Source of the DNA: Dehalococcoidia bacterium | GTDB taxonomy: Bacteria > Chloroflexota > Dehalococcoidia > Dehalococcoidales > JAUWYK01 | Length of the DNA: 31,083 bases | Assembly: GCA_030615865.1 (NCBI GenBank) | Contig: JAUWYK010000013.1 | Span: 1-31,083, forward strand | Direction: 5' to 3' | Shown here: in pieces, positions 7,649-16,301 of the stretch | How positions within the stretch are numbered: the stretch's first letter is position 1 | Layout: every line of letters begins with the position of its first letter | Translations under genes and position numbers: made by a program | The notes under the pieces: generated by a model | The model's database searches: none | Told to the model about the DNA's origin: nothing | Seen by the model: only the letters and a program-made list of their open reading frames with translations

Positions 7649-9784
7649 TTAACTATTATGCTCCATAATCCCGTAGAGTTCCGGAGCCATGGTAAATGTC
7701 CATCCCGGTTCGACCACAACTGTAGTGTTATCGGCCTCAATAACGGCCGGGCCCTCTATCACGTTCCCGGCCCTCAGCGAGTCCCACTGGTAAATATCGG
7801 TGCTCTTAAATTCATTAAGCTTCTCCCAAAACACATCCCGCTGTCCTTTCAAGGCTTGTTTGGGCGTACTCTCACCAATAGCTTCATGTTGAGTCAGCAG
7901 GAAGTGTGGTAAATTCAAATAGACAAATAATCGGTAGGTTTCAACCTCAATGCCCCCTTGAGGGAAGGCGGCTTCGGCACTGTATATTCGGCTGAATTCT
8001 TCGGTGAAACGGTCGCAGACCTTTTTAACATCTTCGGTACTGTGGATAAACAGGAGGGGGGATTCAATGGGCGTATAGCGCCATTGCATACCATATCTCA
8101 TTTCAAGCTCTAGCCTAAAAGTTGCCTGGTCTTCTCTAAAACCCTCAAGTATGACATCTCTGATGGCAAGCTCTTTCAACTCCTCTATAATAGAATTAAA
8201 CATTTCAAAGTCACTGAAATAGGTCCCCTTTGCATAGTCGAAGAGCCTAGCATTTCTAGACTTCTCATAGGTATGCACCACATCCAATGTGGACGCGCCA
8301 TAGGCTCCAGCTACTGCAGAAACAGGTGGGACAATAATCCGCTTCATTTCAGCTGCAGAAGCTACGCCACAGCAGTGCGTGGGGCCGGCACCACCGCCAG
8401 CGAAAACTGTAAATTCCGAGGGATCATACCCTTTAAGCGCTACCTCTTTGAATATCTCCTGTCCCATCTTAGCATCAACGACTTTCTTAATCACCATGGC
8501 GGCTGTTACTTCATCCCAACCTGTTTTTCCGCCCAGTTCTCTTAGGGACTTTACTGCCTTTTCCTTATTTAATCTGAACTTTCCAGCCAAGAAATAATCC
8601 GGGTTTATATAACCAAGAATGACGTCGGCATCGGTGACGGTTGCCTGTTCCCCACCGAAGTCATAACATGCCGGACCGGGCATGGCCCCGGCGCTGGCTG
8701 GTCCAACTTCTAATCGATTACCGAGTAGTGGATTCAACCAGGCTATGGAACCACCACCGGCACCGATTGACGTTATTTTTATTGCCGTGACCTGGGTTCG
8801 CCACCGATCAACAGTAGGATACAAGTCATAGTGAGTAATGCTACCGTCAGTGATTAGCCCAATGTCAAAGCTGGTGCCTCCAGCATCGGTGAAGACAACG
8901 TTGGGTAGATTAATTTGGCGACACAAGTGAGAAGCTCCACATAACCCGCTTACTGGACTGGCACCGTGAGTATCAATAGCTTTCATCCTGGCAACTTTAG
9001 CACAACCGCCCACGTTATCGCAGAGGAGAAGGGGCTTTTTGTACTCTCTATCTAATAGGTCACTGCATAAAGCGGACAGCTGTTCCACAAACCCGATGTG
9101 TATATAGGCATTTACTATTGCCGTCATTGTTCTTACATATTCGCCCTCCTTGGGCGAAATCTCGGAAGACAATATGATTGGCATATTACCTAGATAGACC
9201 TCGGGGAATTCTTCCTCAATGATGCTCCTTATTTGTCTTTCATGAACCGGGTTCACAAATGACCAGAGGAGGCTAACCACAAAACCGCGAACACCATTAT
9301 CAACTAAATATCTGAGCTTTTCTAAGACATCCTCTTTTACCAGTGGCATGACTACGTTACCGCTATAATCTATTCGCTCCCTAAGTCCCACCACGAGCTT
9401 ACGGGGAATAAGAGGCGCTGGCTTCTCTATGGTGGTAACGTCCTGAACGTCTGAAAATGGCAAGCCATCTGCCCATTGCCGTCCCCTACCTATGAATATT
9501 GTGTCTTCAAACCCACGGGTGGTAATTAATCCTATCTTGGGACCTGTACGCTCAATAAGTATATTGGTACCGATTGTTGTGCAGTACTTGATAACTTCTG
9601 TATCCTTCAGAAATTGCTCAAGTGTTTCCCCATTTTTCTCGGCGCATTCTTCAAGTCCCCTTATAAAGCCGACACCAAGCTCATATGCCGTAGTTGGTAC
9701 CTTGGTGGTAATGTACTCATCTCCTTTAGCCACGAAGAAGTCCATGAAAGTGCCACCGACATCAACGTTGACAATATAGCCCAT
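7649..9784 (-). CDS. HyuA-like ATP-dependent subunit 1 (ASKHA fold; carboxylase alpha-type candidate)
   Basis: This 711-residue protein has the hydantoinase A/oxoprolinase N-terminal domain with the phosphate-1 loop VDVGGTFMD (residues 7-15) and phosphate-2 loop DAGGTSFDIG (300-309), then the GPASAGAMPGPACYDFGG block and VFAGGGAGPTHCCG. Proteins of this group use ATP to phosphorylate a carbonyl or bicarbonate. It differs from the other HyuA protein in the window (11151-13202) by GGTFMD in place of GGTFTD and by an extra segment near residues 100-135. Two unlike HyuA proteins next to one HyuB is the pattern of acetophenone carboxylase, whose alpha and alpha' subunits are thought to act on ketone and bicarbonate. 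Start ATG 9784 has GGGAGG. Confidence 0.85.
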   Translation of the reverse strand: MGYIVNVDVGGTFMDFFVAKGDEYITTKVPTTAYELGVGFIRGLEECAEKNGETLEQFLKDTEVIKYCTTIGTNILIERTGPKIGLITTRGFEDTIFIGRGRQWADGLPFSDVQDVTTIEKPAPLIPRKLVVGLRERIDYSGNVVMPLVKEDVLEKLRYLVDNGVRGFVVSLLWSFVNPVHERQIRSIIEEEFPEVYLGNMPIILSSEISPKEGEYVRTMTAIVNAYIHIGFVEQLSALCSDLLDREYKKPLLLCDNVGGCAKVARMKAIDTHGASPVSGLCGASHLCRQINLPNVVFTDAGGTSFDIGLITDGSITHYDLYPTVDRWRTQVTAIKITSIGAGGGSIAWLNPLLGNRLEVGPASAGAMPGPACYDFGGEQATVTDADVILGYINPDYFLAGKFRLNKEKAVKSLRELGGKTGWDEVTAAMVIKKVVDAKMGQEIFKEVALKGYDPSEFTVFAGGGAGPTHCCGVASAAEMKRIIVPPVSAVAGAYGASTLDVVHTYEKSRNARLFDYAKGTYFSDFEMFNSIIEELKELAIRDVILEGFREDQATFRLELEMRYGMQWRYTPIESPLLFIHSTEDVKKVCDRFTEEFSRIYSAEAAFPQGGIEVETYRLFVYLNLPHFLLTQHEAIGESTPKQALKGQRDVFWEKLNEFKSTDIYQWDSLRAGNVIEGPAVIEADNTTVVVEPGWTFTMAPELYGIMEHNS

Positions 9785-9805
9785 GCTCTGCCTCCCGCAA
9801 TACTT

Positions 9806-10798
9806 TTATATGTTACGCATCTTAGCTATTAAATCGTGAATAGTCTCTAAAGGCATATCGTAAGGAATCTCGCCGTCACTGACGTAGAAAAAGCCTGGCG
9901 GTCTATGCTTGGAGACGAAGTTGCTGATTATATCAAATTGCTCCAATAACTCGGCCTGGTTTCCCATTGGGAGTGGCAAGCCGAAGGACACCTTCAGGGA
10001 ATCGGATAAATTCTTTAAATATACCAAGTCATCATCACTTACTCTCTTGCCCAATAGGATTAACCCGCTCGGTCCTATCATCTTGTGCAACTCGGTAATG
10101 GAGTCAAACCCGATATCTTTTACGATGAGCACCGGGTAGCCGTTGTAGTACTTGATGAGGTTGAATAGCGTGGCATAAACTGCGGCATAAGGTTTATTAC
10201 GTGATAGTAACTCACCAGGATATTCTGCACCTAGAAGATCTTCTCTGAAGAATACGGCATCAATTCTCAATTCACACAGGCTCCTGGTTAGTTTGGCAAG
10301 TAAGCTGCCGGCTAGGGAAATAACATTCTCAATGTCATGGTTCTTTTCATATACCTCATCGCCGGTGATAGTCTTAACTAACGAGCAAGGCCCAGTGAGG
10401 ACACCAATAACAGCAATTTCTTTGCCTTGCGACATTACTATCCGTTTAGTAGTTTCCAGCAAAATTGGGATTCGGCTGCTTTCTTCTGGATTTACTTCCC
10501 GCAATTCAAGCTTGCTACAACCGGTAGTTCGTGGTGCCACATAATCGCCGGACCACTCCAGTTCGCAGCCAAAAGTCTCAGCCTCTAGGGTTGAGTCAAA
10601 ATTATTCACTATTCCGTCATACTCGAACAGTTTATAAGCCTCTTCCAACGAGTGGGTGTAGTAAGTAGCCTCTGATACCATTTCTCTGAGCGGGATCTGC
10701 CCTATTTTGGCGGCAAGACCATAAACAAATGGAACAAATACTGGCCTGTCTACATTCATCAGTCTTAATGTGTTCCTGAAGGCAACCTTCGAGTTCAT
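9806..10798 (-). CDS. UroD-superfamily protein lacking the HxCG zinc motif
   Basis: The 330 residues show a UroD/MtaA-type TIM-barrel pattern: an N-terminal RPVFVPF segment, VLTGPCSLV (133-141), and an I-D-A-V-F-F strand near 180. Methylcobamide:thiol methyltransferases carry an H-x-C-G zinc motif after the strand near residue 222; here that place reads LIVKDIG (224-230), so zinc-thiolate methyl transfer looks impossible by the known mechanism. The arginine-rich N-terminus of true uroporphyrinogen decarboxylase is also missing. The start codon overlaps the stop of the gamma-like gene (ATGA, 10795-10798), so the two are translationally coupled. I infer an accessory or fifth subunit of the carboxylase-like complex. 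Function is otherwise unknown. Confidence 0.7.
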   Translation of the reverse strand: MNSKVAFRNTLRLMNVDRPVFVPFVYGLAAKIGQIPLREMVSEATYYTHSLEEAYKLFEYDGIVNNFDSTLEAETFGCELEWSGDYVAPRTTGCSKLELREVNPEESSRIPILLETTKRIVMSQGKEIAVIGVLTGPCSLVKTITGDEVYEKNHDIENVISLAGSLLAKLTRSLCELRIDAVFFREDLLGAEYPGELLSRNKPYAAVYATLFNLIKYYNGYPVLIVKDIGFDSITELHKMIGPSGLILLGKRVSDDDLVYLKNLSDSLKVSFGLPLPMGNQAELLEQFDIISNFVSKHRPPGFFYVSDGEIPYDMPLETIHDLIAKMRNI

Positions 10799-11148
10799 TT
10801 CGGCTGCTTTTTAGCCCTTTCTTTCAGCTTGTCAATGTCCAATTCGATGTCAAATATGATGGGATGGCTAGGCGGTAAATACTGAACCGTCATCATTGCT
10901 CCGCAGTTTGGGCAATAGAACTCGACGACCCGCATGAAGTCTGGTTCCGGGGCATGGGAGATTACAGCACCATCCTTTTTAACAGGAATCGGTGGTCCGT
11001 ATATCTCATTAGCTGGTCTTTCGTAGACCAAACAACCTTTCAGGTAGGATTCTCTAGCCGAATAGATTTCTACGCCACAGCGACCACAGCACCACATCTC
11101 CTTCTCTAAGTCAATGTCTACCGATTCAGTAATTCGCGTTTTAGTCAT
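10795..11148 (-). CDS. Acetone carboxylase gamma-subunit-like zinc protein
   Basis: This 117-residue protein has two CxxC pairs (C21-C24 and C79-C82, with a further cysteine at 20), an ARESYLKG segment and VEFYCPNCG followed by PPSHPIIFDIELDID. This closely matches the acetone carboxylase gamma family (Acetone_carb_G), a small zinc-binding subunit found only with HyuA/HyuB-type carboxylases. It is shorter than the ~168-residue acetone carboxylase subunit and close to the ~15-kDa small subunit of acetophenone carboxylase. It lies two bases after the HyuA-like gene 11151-13202 and overlaps the UroD-like gene. Its presence is the main reason to call the whole set a carboxylase. Confidence 0.83.
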   Translation of the reverse strand: MTKTRITESVDIDLEKEMWCCGRCGVEIYSARESYLKGCLVYERPANEIYGPPIPVKKDGAVISHAPEPDFMRVVEFYCPNCGAMMTVQYLPPSHPIIFDIELDIDKLKERAKKQPK

Positions 11149-11150
11149 GG

Positions 11151-13202
11151 CTAAACCTCCCTGAGAATACCGTGTGAATATTCACTAATATAGAAAGACC
11201 TGTTAGCTGGTATTACATACGTGGTGTCTGTTGCTTGAATAATGGCCGGCCCGACAACTCTATTGCCTGGTACCAATGACCCTCTTTCATAAATAGGTGT
11301 CTTTTGGTAACCGATCTCCAGCGACCAGAAGACGTCCCGCTCCCCGCGAAGCGCGTGGTCAGGGTTCTCACCAGATAACGGACTGGGGTTCAACTCATAG
11401 TGTGGCATAGAAACGAGGGCATTTAGGACAATGGAGGAAATAGTTACTTTAGCCAAACCTTGCTTGTCAGGTCTTTCAAATTGTGCACATAGGTTTTTCA
11501 CATCCTCCTCAGAACTTAGGTGTATCTTGTCAGATCTTACTTTATACTCTGCCAAATCTTCATCTCCAATAAGCTCCAAATAATAAGCAGCATTGTCGGG
11601 GGAAAAGCCTTCCCCCTTGATATCCCTTCTTGCCACGTTTATCAGTTGTCTCACTGTCTGGTTAATCCTCTCATAATCGGCTAAATAGGTAACACCATCA
11701 AACAGAGTGATTCGTCCATATTTGGAATAGCGATGAAGCAAGTCCGTTGTGGAGAAACCAAAGGCGCAGAAAGTCGAGGCAAAAGGACTGGTAAACACTT
11801 GACCAAAATTTAAACCACTAATGAAGCTAGCGTAGTGGGCTGGCCCGGCACCTCCATAGGCTACCAGGGCAAAATCGGTTAGTCTTCCAGGCTCAATCCC
11901 TTTTGCTTGCAAGAGTTGTAGCAGCTCTTTTTGTATATTTTTATCAGTGGTTGTCTTTACTAGGTAAGCAGCTTCTTCCACGCTAATACCCAAAGGATCA
12001 GCGACTCTTCTTTTGATTGAAGAAATCGCTTTGTCTCTATTCAATTTAACCCTGCCACCTAGGAAATAATTCGGGTCAATATATCCCAAAGCGACGTCGG
12101 CATCGGTAACCGTCGGCTCTAATCCTCCGCGGTCAAAGCAAGCTGGGCCAGGGCTTGCTCCGGCACTCCTAGGCCCTATCCGAATACTTCCTGAACTAGT
12201 TAGACTTACGATTGAACCGCCGCCTAAGCCAGCTGAGTGGGTGACGATCATAGGCACGCTTACGGGGAGGCCCGAAATAACGGGAGACGAACTATAATTA
12301 TGAACACCGTCACGAATTATGCCTATGTCTAAGCTGGTGCCTCCCATATCTATTCCTATTATATTAGTGAAACCGTGTATCTTTCCCACTAATTCGGCAC
12401 CAAAGACGCCTAATACGGGACCAGACGAATAAGTATCAATGGCCCTTGTTTTAGCAGCCCTAGCTATGCCTCCATGGGCATGGCCAATCATTAAAGGCCG
12501 TGAATACAGATTTGCCCTCAAGTCATCCTCAGCTCGGTAAAGATACCTAACCATGGAATCGTGTATATACCCATTAAGTACTGCCGCATTGGTACGATAA
12601 AAAGCATTTGGCTGGTCAGAGATATCCGAGGCCAAAAGCACCCTCATGCTCCCTAAAAAGAAGCTGGGGGATTGTTCTTTTATTATGGCCCTAATTTGTT
12701 TCTCATGTGCGGGGTTAACATTTGAGTTATTCAGACTAACTACAATCGCCCGGGCACCCATATCAGTTAAATACTGCATCTTGGATATAACGTCGTCTAT
12801 ATCTAGGGGTTTTACTATGTTGCCGTGATTATCTATCTCTTCATCTACCTCAGTGATCATGTCCTTAGCTATAAAAGAAAATATCGGTTCGACTTCCTTT
12901 GTGCTGCTGGAATATAGCGAGTCCCTAAACCCTTGGCTAACAAGCAGCCCAATCTTCGCTCCCGTTCTCTGAATTATCGTGTTAACACTGACCGTGGTTG
13001 AATACCTAACAACCTCGGTATCAGCTAACATATCTTGCACTGAAACCCCAAATTGTTGAGCGCCTTCTCTTACACAATCGGCAAGACACACTGTTAGATC
13101 GTGAGGTGTTGTCAATACTTTGGCGGTCCTCAACTCTCCATCACGGGTAAAAAAGCCGTCAGTAAAAGTACCACCGGTATCTATGCCAACCATGAAGGCC
13201 AT
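11151..13202 (-). CDS. HyuA-like ATP-dependent subunit 2 (ASKHA fold; carboxylase alpha'-type candidate)
   Basis: This 683-residue protein has phosphate-1 GIDTGGTFTD (6-15) and phosphate-2 GIDMGGTSLDIG (283-294) loops, the STTVSVNTIIQRTGAKIGLL strand, and the GPRSAGASPGPACFDRGG and VAYGGAGPAHYASF blocks. It is clearly a paralogue of the HyuA at 7649-9784, but diverged enough to be a distinct subunit. It is the first gene of the tight part of the operon, behind a 241-base gap that contains a -10 box and an inverted repeat. The ATG at 13202 follows GGAGG. Family members phosphorylate carbonyl-type substrates. As judged from gene order (HyuA, gamma, HyuA, HyuB) it matches the small-alpha subunit of acetophenone carboxylase. 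Confidence 0.85.
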   Translation of the reverse strand: MAFMVGIDTGGTFTDGFFTRDGELRTAKVLTTPHDLTVCLADCVREGAQQFGVSVQDMLADTEVVRYSTTVSVNTIIQRTGAKIGLLVSQGFRDSLYSSSTKEVEPIFSFIAKDMITEVDEEIDNHGNIVKPLDIDDVISKMQYLTDMGARAIVVSLNNSNVNPAHEKQIRAIIKEQSPSFFLGSMRVLLASDISDQPNAFYRTNAAVLNGYIHDSMVRYLYRAEDDLRANLYSRPLMIGHAHGGIARAAKTRAIDTYSSGPVLGVFGAELVGKIHGFTNIIGIDMGGTSLDIGIIRDGVHNYSSSPVISGLPVSVPMIVTHSAGLGGGSIVSLTSSGSIRIGPRSAGASPGPACFDRGGLEPTVTDADVALGYIDPNYFLGGRVKLNRDKAISSIKRRVADPLGISVEEAAYLVKTTTDKNIQKELLQLLQAKGIEPGRLTDFALVAYGGAGPAHYASFISGLNFGQVFTSPFASTFCAFGFSTTDLLHRYSKYGRITLFDGVTYLADYERINQTVRQLINVARRDIKGEGFSPDNAAYYLELIGDEDLAEYKVRSDKIHLSSEEDVKNLCAQFERPDKQGLAKVTISSIVLNALVSMPHYELNPSPLSGENPDHALRGERDVFWSLEIGYQKTPIYERGSLVPGNRVVGPAIIQATDTTYVIPANRSFYISEYSHGILREV

Positions 13203-13309
13203 TTCAGTCCTCCTGCCAGCTTCGGTCCAAGATACAACCCACGCTGTTCTTTTATGAATTTTTCGGCAAATTTATAACACATGATTAGTCTCCTGCTCAT
13301 CCTGGCTGC

Positions 13310-13315
13310 ATTATA
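13310..13315 (-). promoter_or_regulatory. Candidate -10 box for the carboxylase-like operon
   Basis: Reading leftward there is a perfect TATAAT about 108 bases before the start of the HyuA-like gene. The matching -35 position is weak, so an activator may be needed. A 25-base dyad lies 45 bases further upstream. The gap between the CaiB-type gene and this gene (241 bases) is the largest within the minus-strand run, which supports a separate transcript start here. Confidence 0.35.
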
Positions 13316-13359
13316 CTATGAACGCTGCCGTTTTGGATATATCATTAAGCTAGCTTTTG

Positions 13360-13384
13360 TTGAACAAATTAGCGGTTTGTTCAA
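13360..13384. repeat. Perfect inverted repeat, operator candidate
   Basis: The arms TTGAACAAA (13360-13368) and TTTGTTCAA (13376-13384) are separated by seven bases. There is no U-run after the dyad in the direction of transcription (it is followed by CAAAAGC), so it is not an intrinsic terminator of the CaiB-type gene. The same nine bases TTGAACAAA occur at 17995-18003, next to the -35 box of the ligase promoter, which suggests one regulator acting on both transcripts. Confidence 0.5.
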
Positions 13385-13443
13385 AGTCGTGGCGAGGCGT
13401 GGCGATTCAATCGGTAACAATGGGCGTCTTTCTTCGCCAACTC

Positions 13444-16176
13444 CTAAATTATGCCAGCCTTTTTCAACTTGTTTAGCTTGGACGGTCCAAAGCCCATATA
13501 TTTGAGGTAGATATGTTCATTGTCATAGCCTACTGGTCGGCACACCCACTTTGTCCTTATGGGCGTTCCTGTCATTTTGTGTTGCGCCTGAGCTACAACG
13601 AGCTCTCCATAAACAGGGTCTTTGACCGGAGTAAAAATCCCCCTGTCTAACCAGTCGGCATCTTCCATGGGCTCCTTAGGAGAACAAACCGGCGCCACTA
13701 CTGGGGTAATGGGAGCTAAGCGGCCCTTCTTAGCATATTCTACAGACATCCCCACCAGTTCCTCGTTGGTGTATTTGCGTGTCTCGGCAAAGACCAGTGG
13801 TGCCCATTTCAATTGCTCCTCTTTTTGCATAAAGGTTTGCAGGGTCGTCCAACTGGCAGCGCGCCACTCGTCCCATTTCCCCACCATGTCGGCAAATGCT
13901 TGCCACATCTCCAACCTTAATCCGCCCAGAAAAACGGCGCCATCCTTGGTTGGCGCGAAACAGTATAGCCAGCCGGCAGTATCCAGGTTGCCAAAGCGCT
14001 CATTAATAATTCCAGATCCCTGATACCATAATGCAGCATAGTCATCAAAACGGGCGTAAGCCTCAGCGGTGGCGACATCCAGCGCCTGTCCTTCTCCGGT
14101 TATTCCTCTCCAGTACAAAGCCGCCAGAATACCAACCGCCATAAATGTTCCCGGTTGGCACCAACCTATCCAGGGGCCAGCCTTGGTGGGAACTGCCCAG
14201 GGACATTCATCGTAGCTCTTATCCTCAGGCAAAACTTCTCCCGTAGCCGACTGTACACCCGATCTGGCCTGAGCTATATTGTCATAGTCTGGCATCCGGC
14301 TCCGGCTCATGGGTCCGAACTGCCCATAGCCCGTTATAGAAGCGAATATCAGCCTGGGATTAATCTCCTTTAATTGTTGATAGCCAATACCCCAATCATC
14401 CATAACTCCGGGGCTATAGGTCTCTATAAGCACATCGGTGTGACCTACCAGCGCTTTGATTATCTCCCTGCCCTCCGCCTCTTTCAGGTTCAGGGTAATA
14501 TGAAACTTGTTTCTGCCCTCAGTCAAATAGTTAAGACCCTCACCGCTGTACAGCATACCGTAAGGGGTGCAGGTTCTGATGAAATCACCCTCCGGGGGCT
14601 CTATTCTCCAAACCTCGGCGCCGAATTCGGCTAACATCGAAGAGCAATAGCATCCGGCAAAGCTCTTATAGCTCAAGTCCAGAACGGTTATATTATCTAG
14701 AGCCTCAGGTTTGGTATGTGCAATTCCGGGATTATCTCTCTCTCTTATCCAATCTGTCCAGATTGATTGTTTCTTCTCCGTTGTTCTCTCTTTCTTTCCT
14801 TGGCGTGAACTGGAGAAAGCAAGCTCAGTCCCTTGCTGTGATAAGTCCTTTGACATTCTCAGCCCTGCCTTGCCATCCCAGCCAAGCGGCGGTCGGCGTG
14901 TCGGCACGTCAGCCCATTTGCCCAGGGCACCACACTCATACAACTGCTTGATTTCGCCTTCACTCTTGCCCAAAACATGTGCCATTACATATTCGTTGTC
15001 AAAGCCTACCGGCCTGACTGACCACTTAACCTTGGGTGGGGTCTTAGACATCATCACCGGAAACTCATGATGGAGGTAATGACCGAGGAGAGCATCATCA
15101 ACCTCAGTCATAAAGTCTCGCTCATGGAAATGCTTATCCTCCACGACATCCTTGGTAGTGTAGACGTGAGACGCGGCGAAGCCGTGCTTTTCGGCTAATC
15201 CCTCGATCTCCTCGGGCATCTTGGTTCTTGCCCAATCAGCAATAATCTTGGCAATTTCGGTGGCATTATCCTCCTGCAGTCGAGTCAGGTGGCTTTTGAA
15301 TCTGAGGTCGTCAGCCAGTTCCGGCCTGCCCATAGCGGTGCACAGGCCTCTGAACTCCTCTAGAGCCGGTGCGGCTATGGCGACAAAGGTATCATCAGCA
15401 CAGCGGAAGGTGTCGGCCGGGCATATAGATACGTCCCGGTTCCCGGCGGGCATGGCTACCTTGCCCGTAATTTGCTGGTAGGGCCAGACCCAGGACATTG
15501 CCCGCATAATAGTTTCACTCTGTGACAATTCGATGAACTGTCCCTTCCCTGTCCTCTCCCGATAGTGGAGGGCAGCCAGTACAGCCAATTCACCCATCAA
15601 TGCACCGTAATTATCGCAGATATATAGGCGGCTCTTAAGGGGCGGGCGGTCAGGGAAACTTGAAAGCCAGGCGTATCCGGAAAATGCCTGCGAAGCACCA
15701 TCGTTGGAAGGCCTATTCTCATCAGCATATTGGCCCCATTGACCAAAGCCGTTCTTAGCGATATAAATAATGTGCGGATTAATTTCCTTGATTTGTCGGT
15801 AGCCAACATTCCAGCTCTCCATCACTCCCGGTCTCAGATTATCTTCAATGACGTCAGATCTGACGGCGAGTTCTCGAAACACTTTCTGCGCTTCAATTTT
15901 ATGCAAATCCAAGCCCAGCCAGTATTTGTTGGTGTTCATATGTACAAACGCCGGCCCCTGCTCCTTAAACAGACAGCCAAAGGGAGTCAGGTCACGGCAG
16001 GTATCACCCATAGGTGGGAACTCGCACTTGATGACTTCAGCACCCATCTCTGCCAGGAAGCCAGGCCCCGCAGGACCCAAAATGAGAGTGCAGACCTCGA
16101 GTACCCTTATGCCTTGTAATGGTGATGGCTTAGAATGTTTCTTTTCTTTGTAATTTTGCCAGGTCTCTTCTGCCAT
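13444..16176 (-). CDS. Tandem-domain family III (CaiB/Frc-type) CoA-transferase
   Basis: At 910 residues this is twice the usual ~400. Domain 1 spans about residues 18-430 and domain 2 about 490-905, joined by a charged linker (about 445-485). Both halves show the family pattern: G-I-R-V-L-E-V / I-T-V-L-D-L start, A-E-M/F-G-A-E-V, N-x-K then a long helix, and G-x-M-x-x-W-x-x-G-Y. The catalytic aspartate appears kept in both: Asp159 (SNDGASQ) and Asp632 (DYDNIAQ). Family III enzymes normally act as interlocked dimers, so this fusion may be a built-in heterodimer. It would move CoA between carboxylic acids. ATG 16176 has only a weak ribosome site. Gap to the ligase gene upstream is 125 bases. 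Confidence 0.85.
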   Translation of the reverse strand: MAEETWQNYKEKKHSKPSPLQGIRVLEVCTLILGPAGPGFLAEMGAEVIKCEFPPMGDTCRDLTPFGCLFKEQGPAFVHMNTNKYWLGLDLHKIEAQKVFRELAVRSDVIEDNLRPGVMESWNVGYRQIKEINPHIIYIAKNGFGQWGQYADENRPSNDGASQAFSGYAWLSSFPDRPPLKSRLYICDNYGALMGELAVLAALHYRERTGKGQFIELSQSETIMRAMSWVWPYQQITGKVAMPAGNRDVSICPADTFRCADDTFVAIAAPALEEFRGLCTAMGRPELADDLRFKSHLTRLQEDNATEIAKIIADWARTKMPEEIEGLAEKHGFAASHVYTTKDVVEDKHFHERDFMTEVDDALLGHYLHHEFPVMMSKTPPKVKWSVRPVGFDNEYVMAHVLGKSEGEIKQLYECGALGKWADVPTRRPPLGWDGKAGLRMSKDLSQQGTELAFSSSRQGKKERTTEKKQSIWTDWIRERDNPGIAHTKPEALDNITVLDLSYKSFAGCYCSSMLAEFGAEVWRIEPPEGDFIRTCTPYGMLYSGEGLNYLTEGRNKFHITLNLKEAEGREIIKALVGHTDVLIETYSPGVMDDWGIGYQQLKEINPRLIFASITGYGQFGPMSRSRMPDYDNIAQARSGVQSATGEVLPEDKSYDECPWAVPTKAGPWIGWCQPGTFMAVGILAALYWRGITGEGQALDVATAEAYARFDDYAALWYQGSGIINERFGNLDTAGWLYCFAPTKDGAVFLGGLRLEMWQAFADMVGKWDEWRAASWTTLQTFMQKEEQLKWAPLVFAETRKYTNEELVGMSVEYAKKGRLAPITPVVAPVCSPKEPMEDADWLDRGIFTPVKDPVYGELVVAQAQHKMTGTPIRTKWVCRPVGYDNEHIYLKYMGFGPSKLNKLKKAGII

Positions 16177-16301
16177 AATAATTAGCTACTTTCTTTTCAT
16201 GGCCAGTTTTCCCAGATATAACAGTGAAGACGAACGGAAACGACTTGTCGAGCAGGATACCTCTCCATGAAGCTGGAATTATTGTTTTAACGCTATAGAG
16301 G

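Noticed and set aside
9806..10798. Uroporphyrinogen decarboxylase or corrinoid methyltransferase
   Set aside because: The decarboxylase N-terminal arginine motif and the H-x-C-G zinc motif are both missing, and no heme or corrinoid genes are near.
5525..13202. Hydantoinase or 5-oxoprolinase operon
   Set aside because: The gamma-like zinc protein and second HyuA do not occur in those enzymes; CoA-transferase and thiolase neighbours also point to ketone carboxylation.
13360..13384. Terminator of the CaiB-type gene
   Set aside because: The dyad is AT-rich with no U-run downstream in the gene's direction; operator is the better reading.
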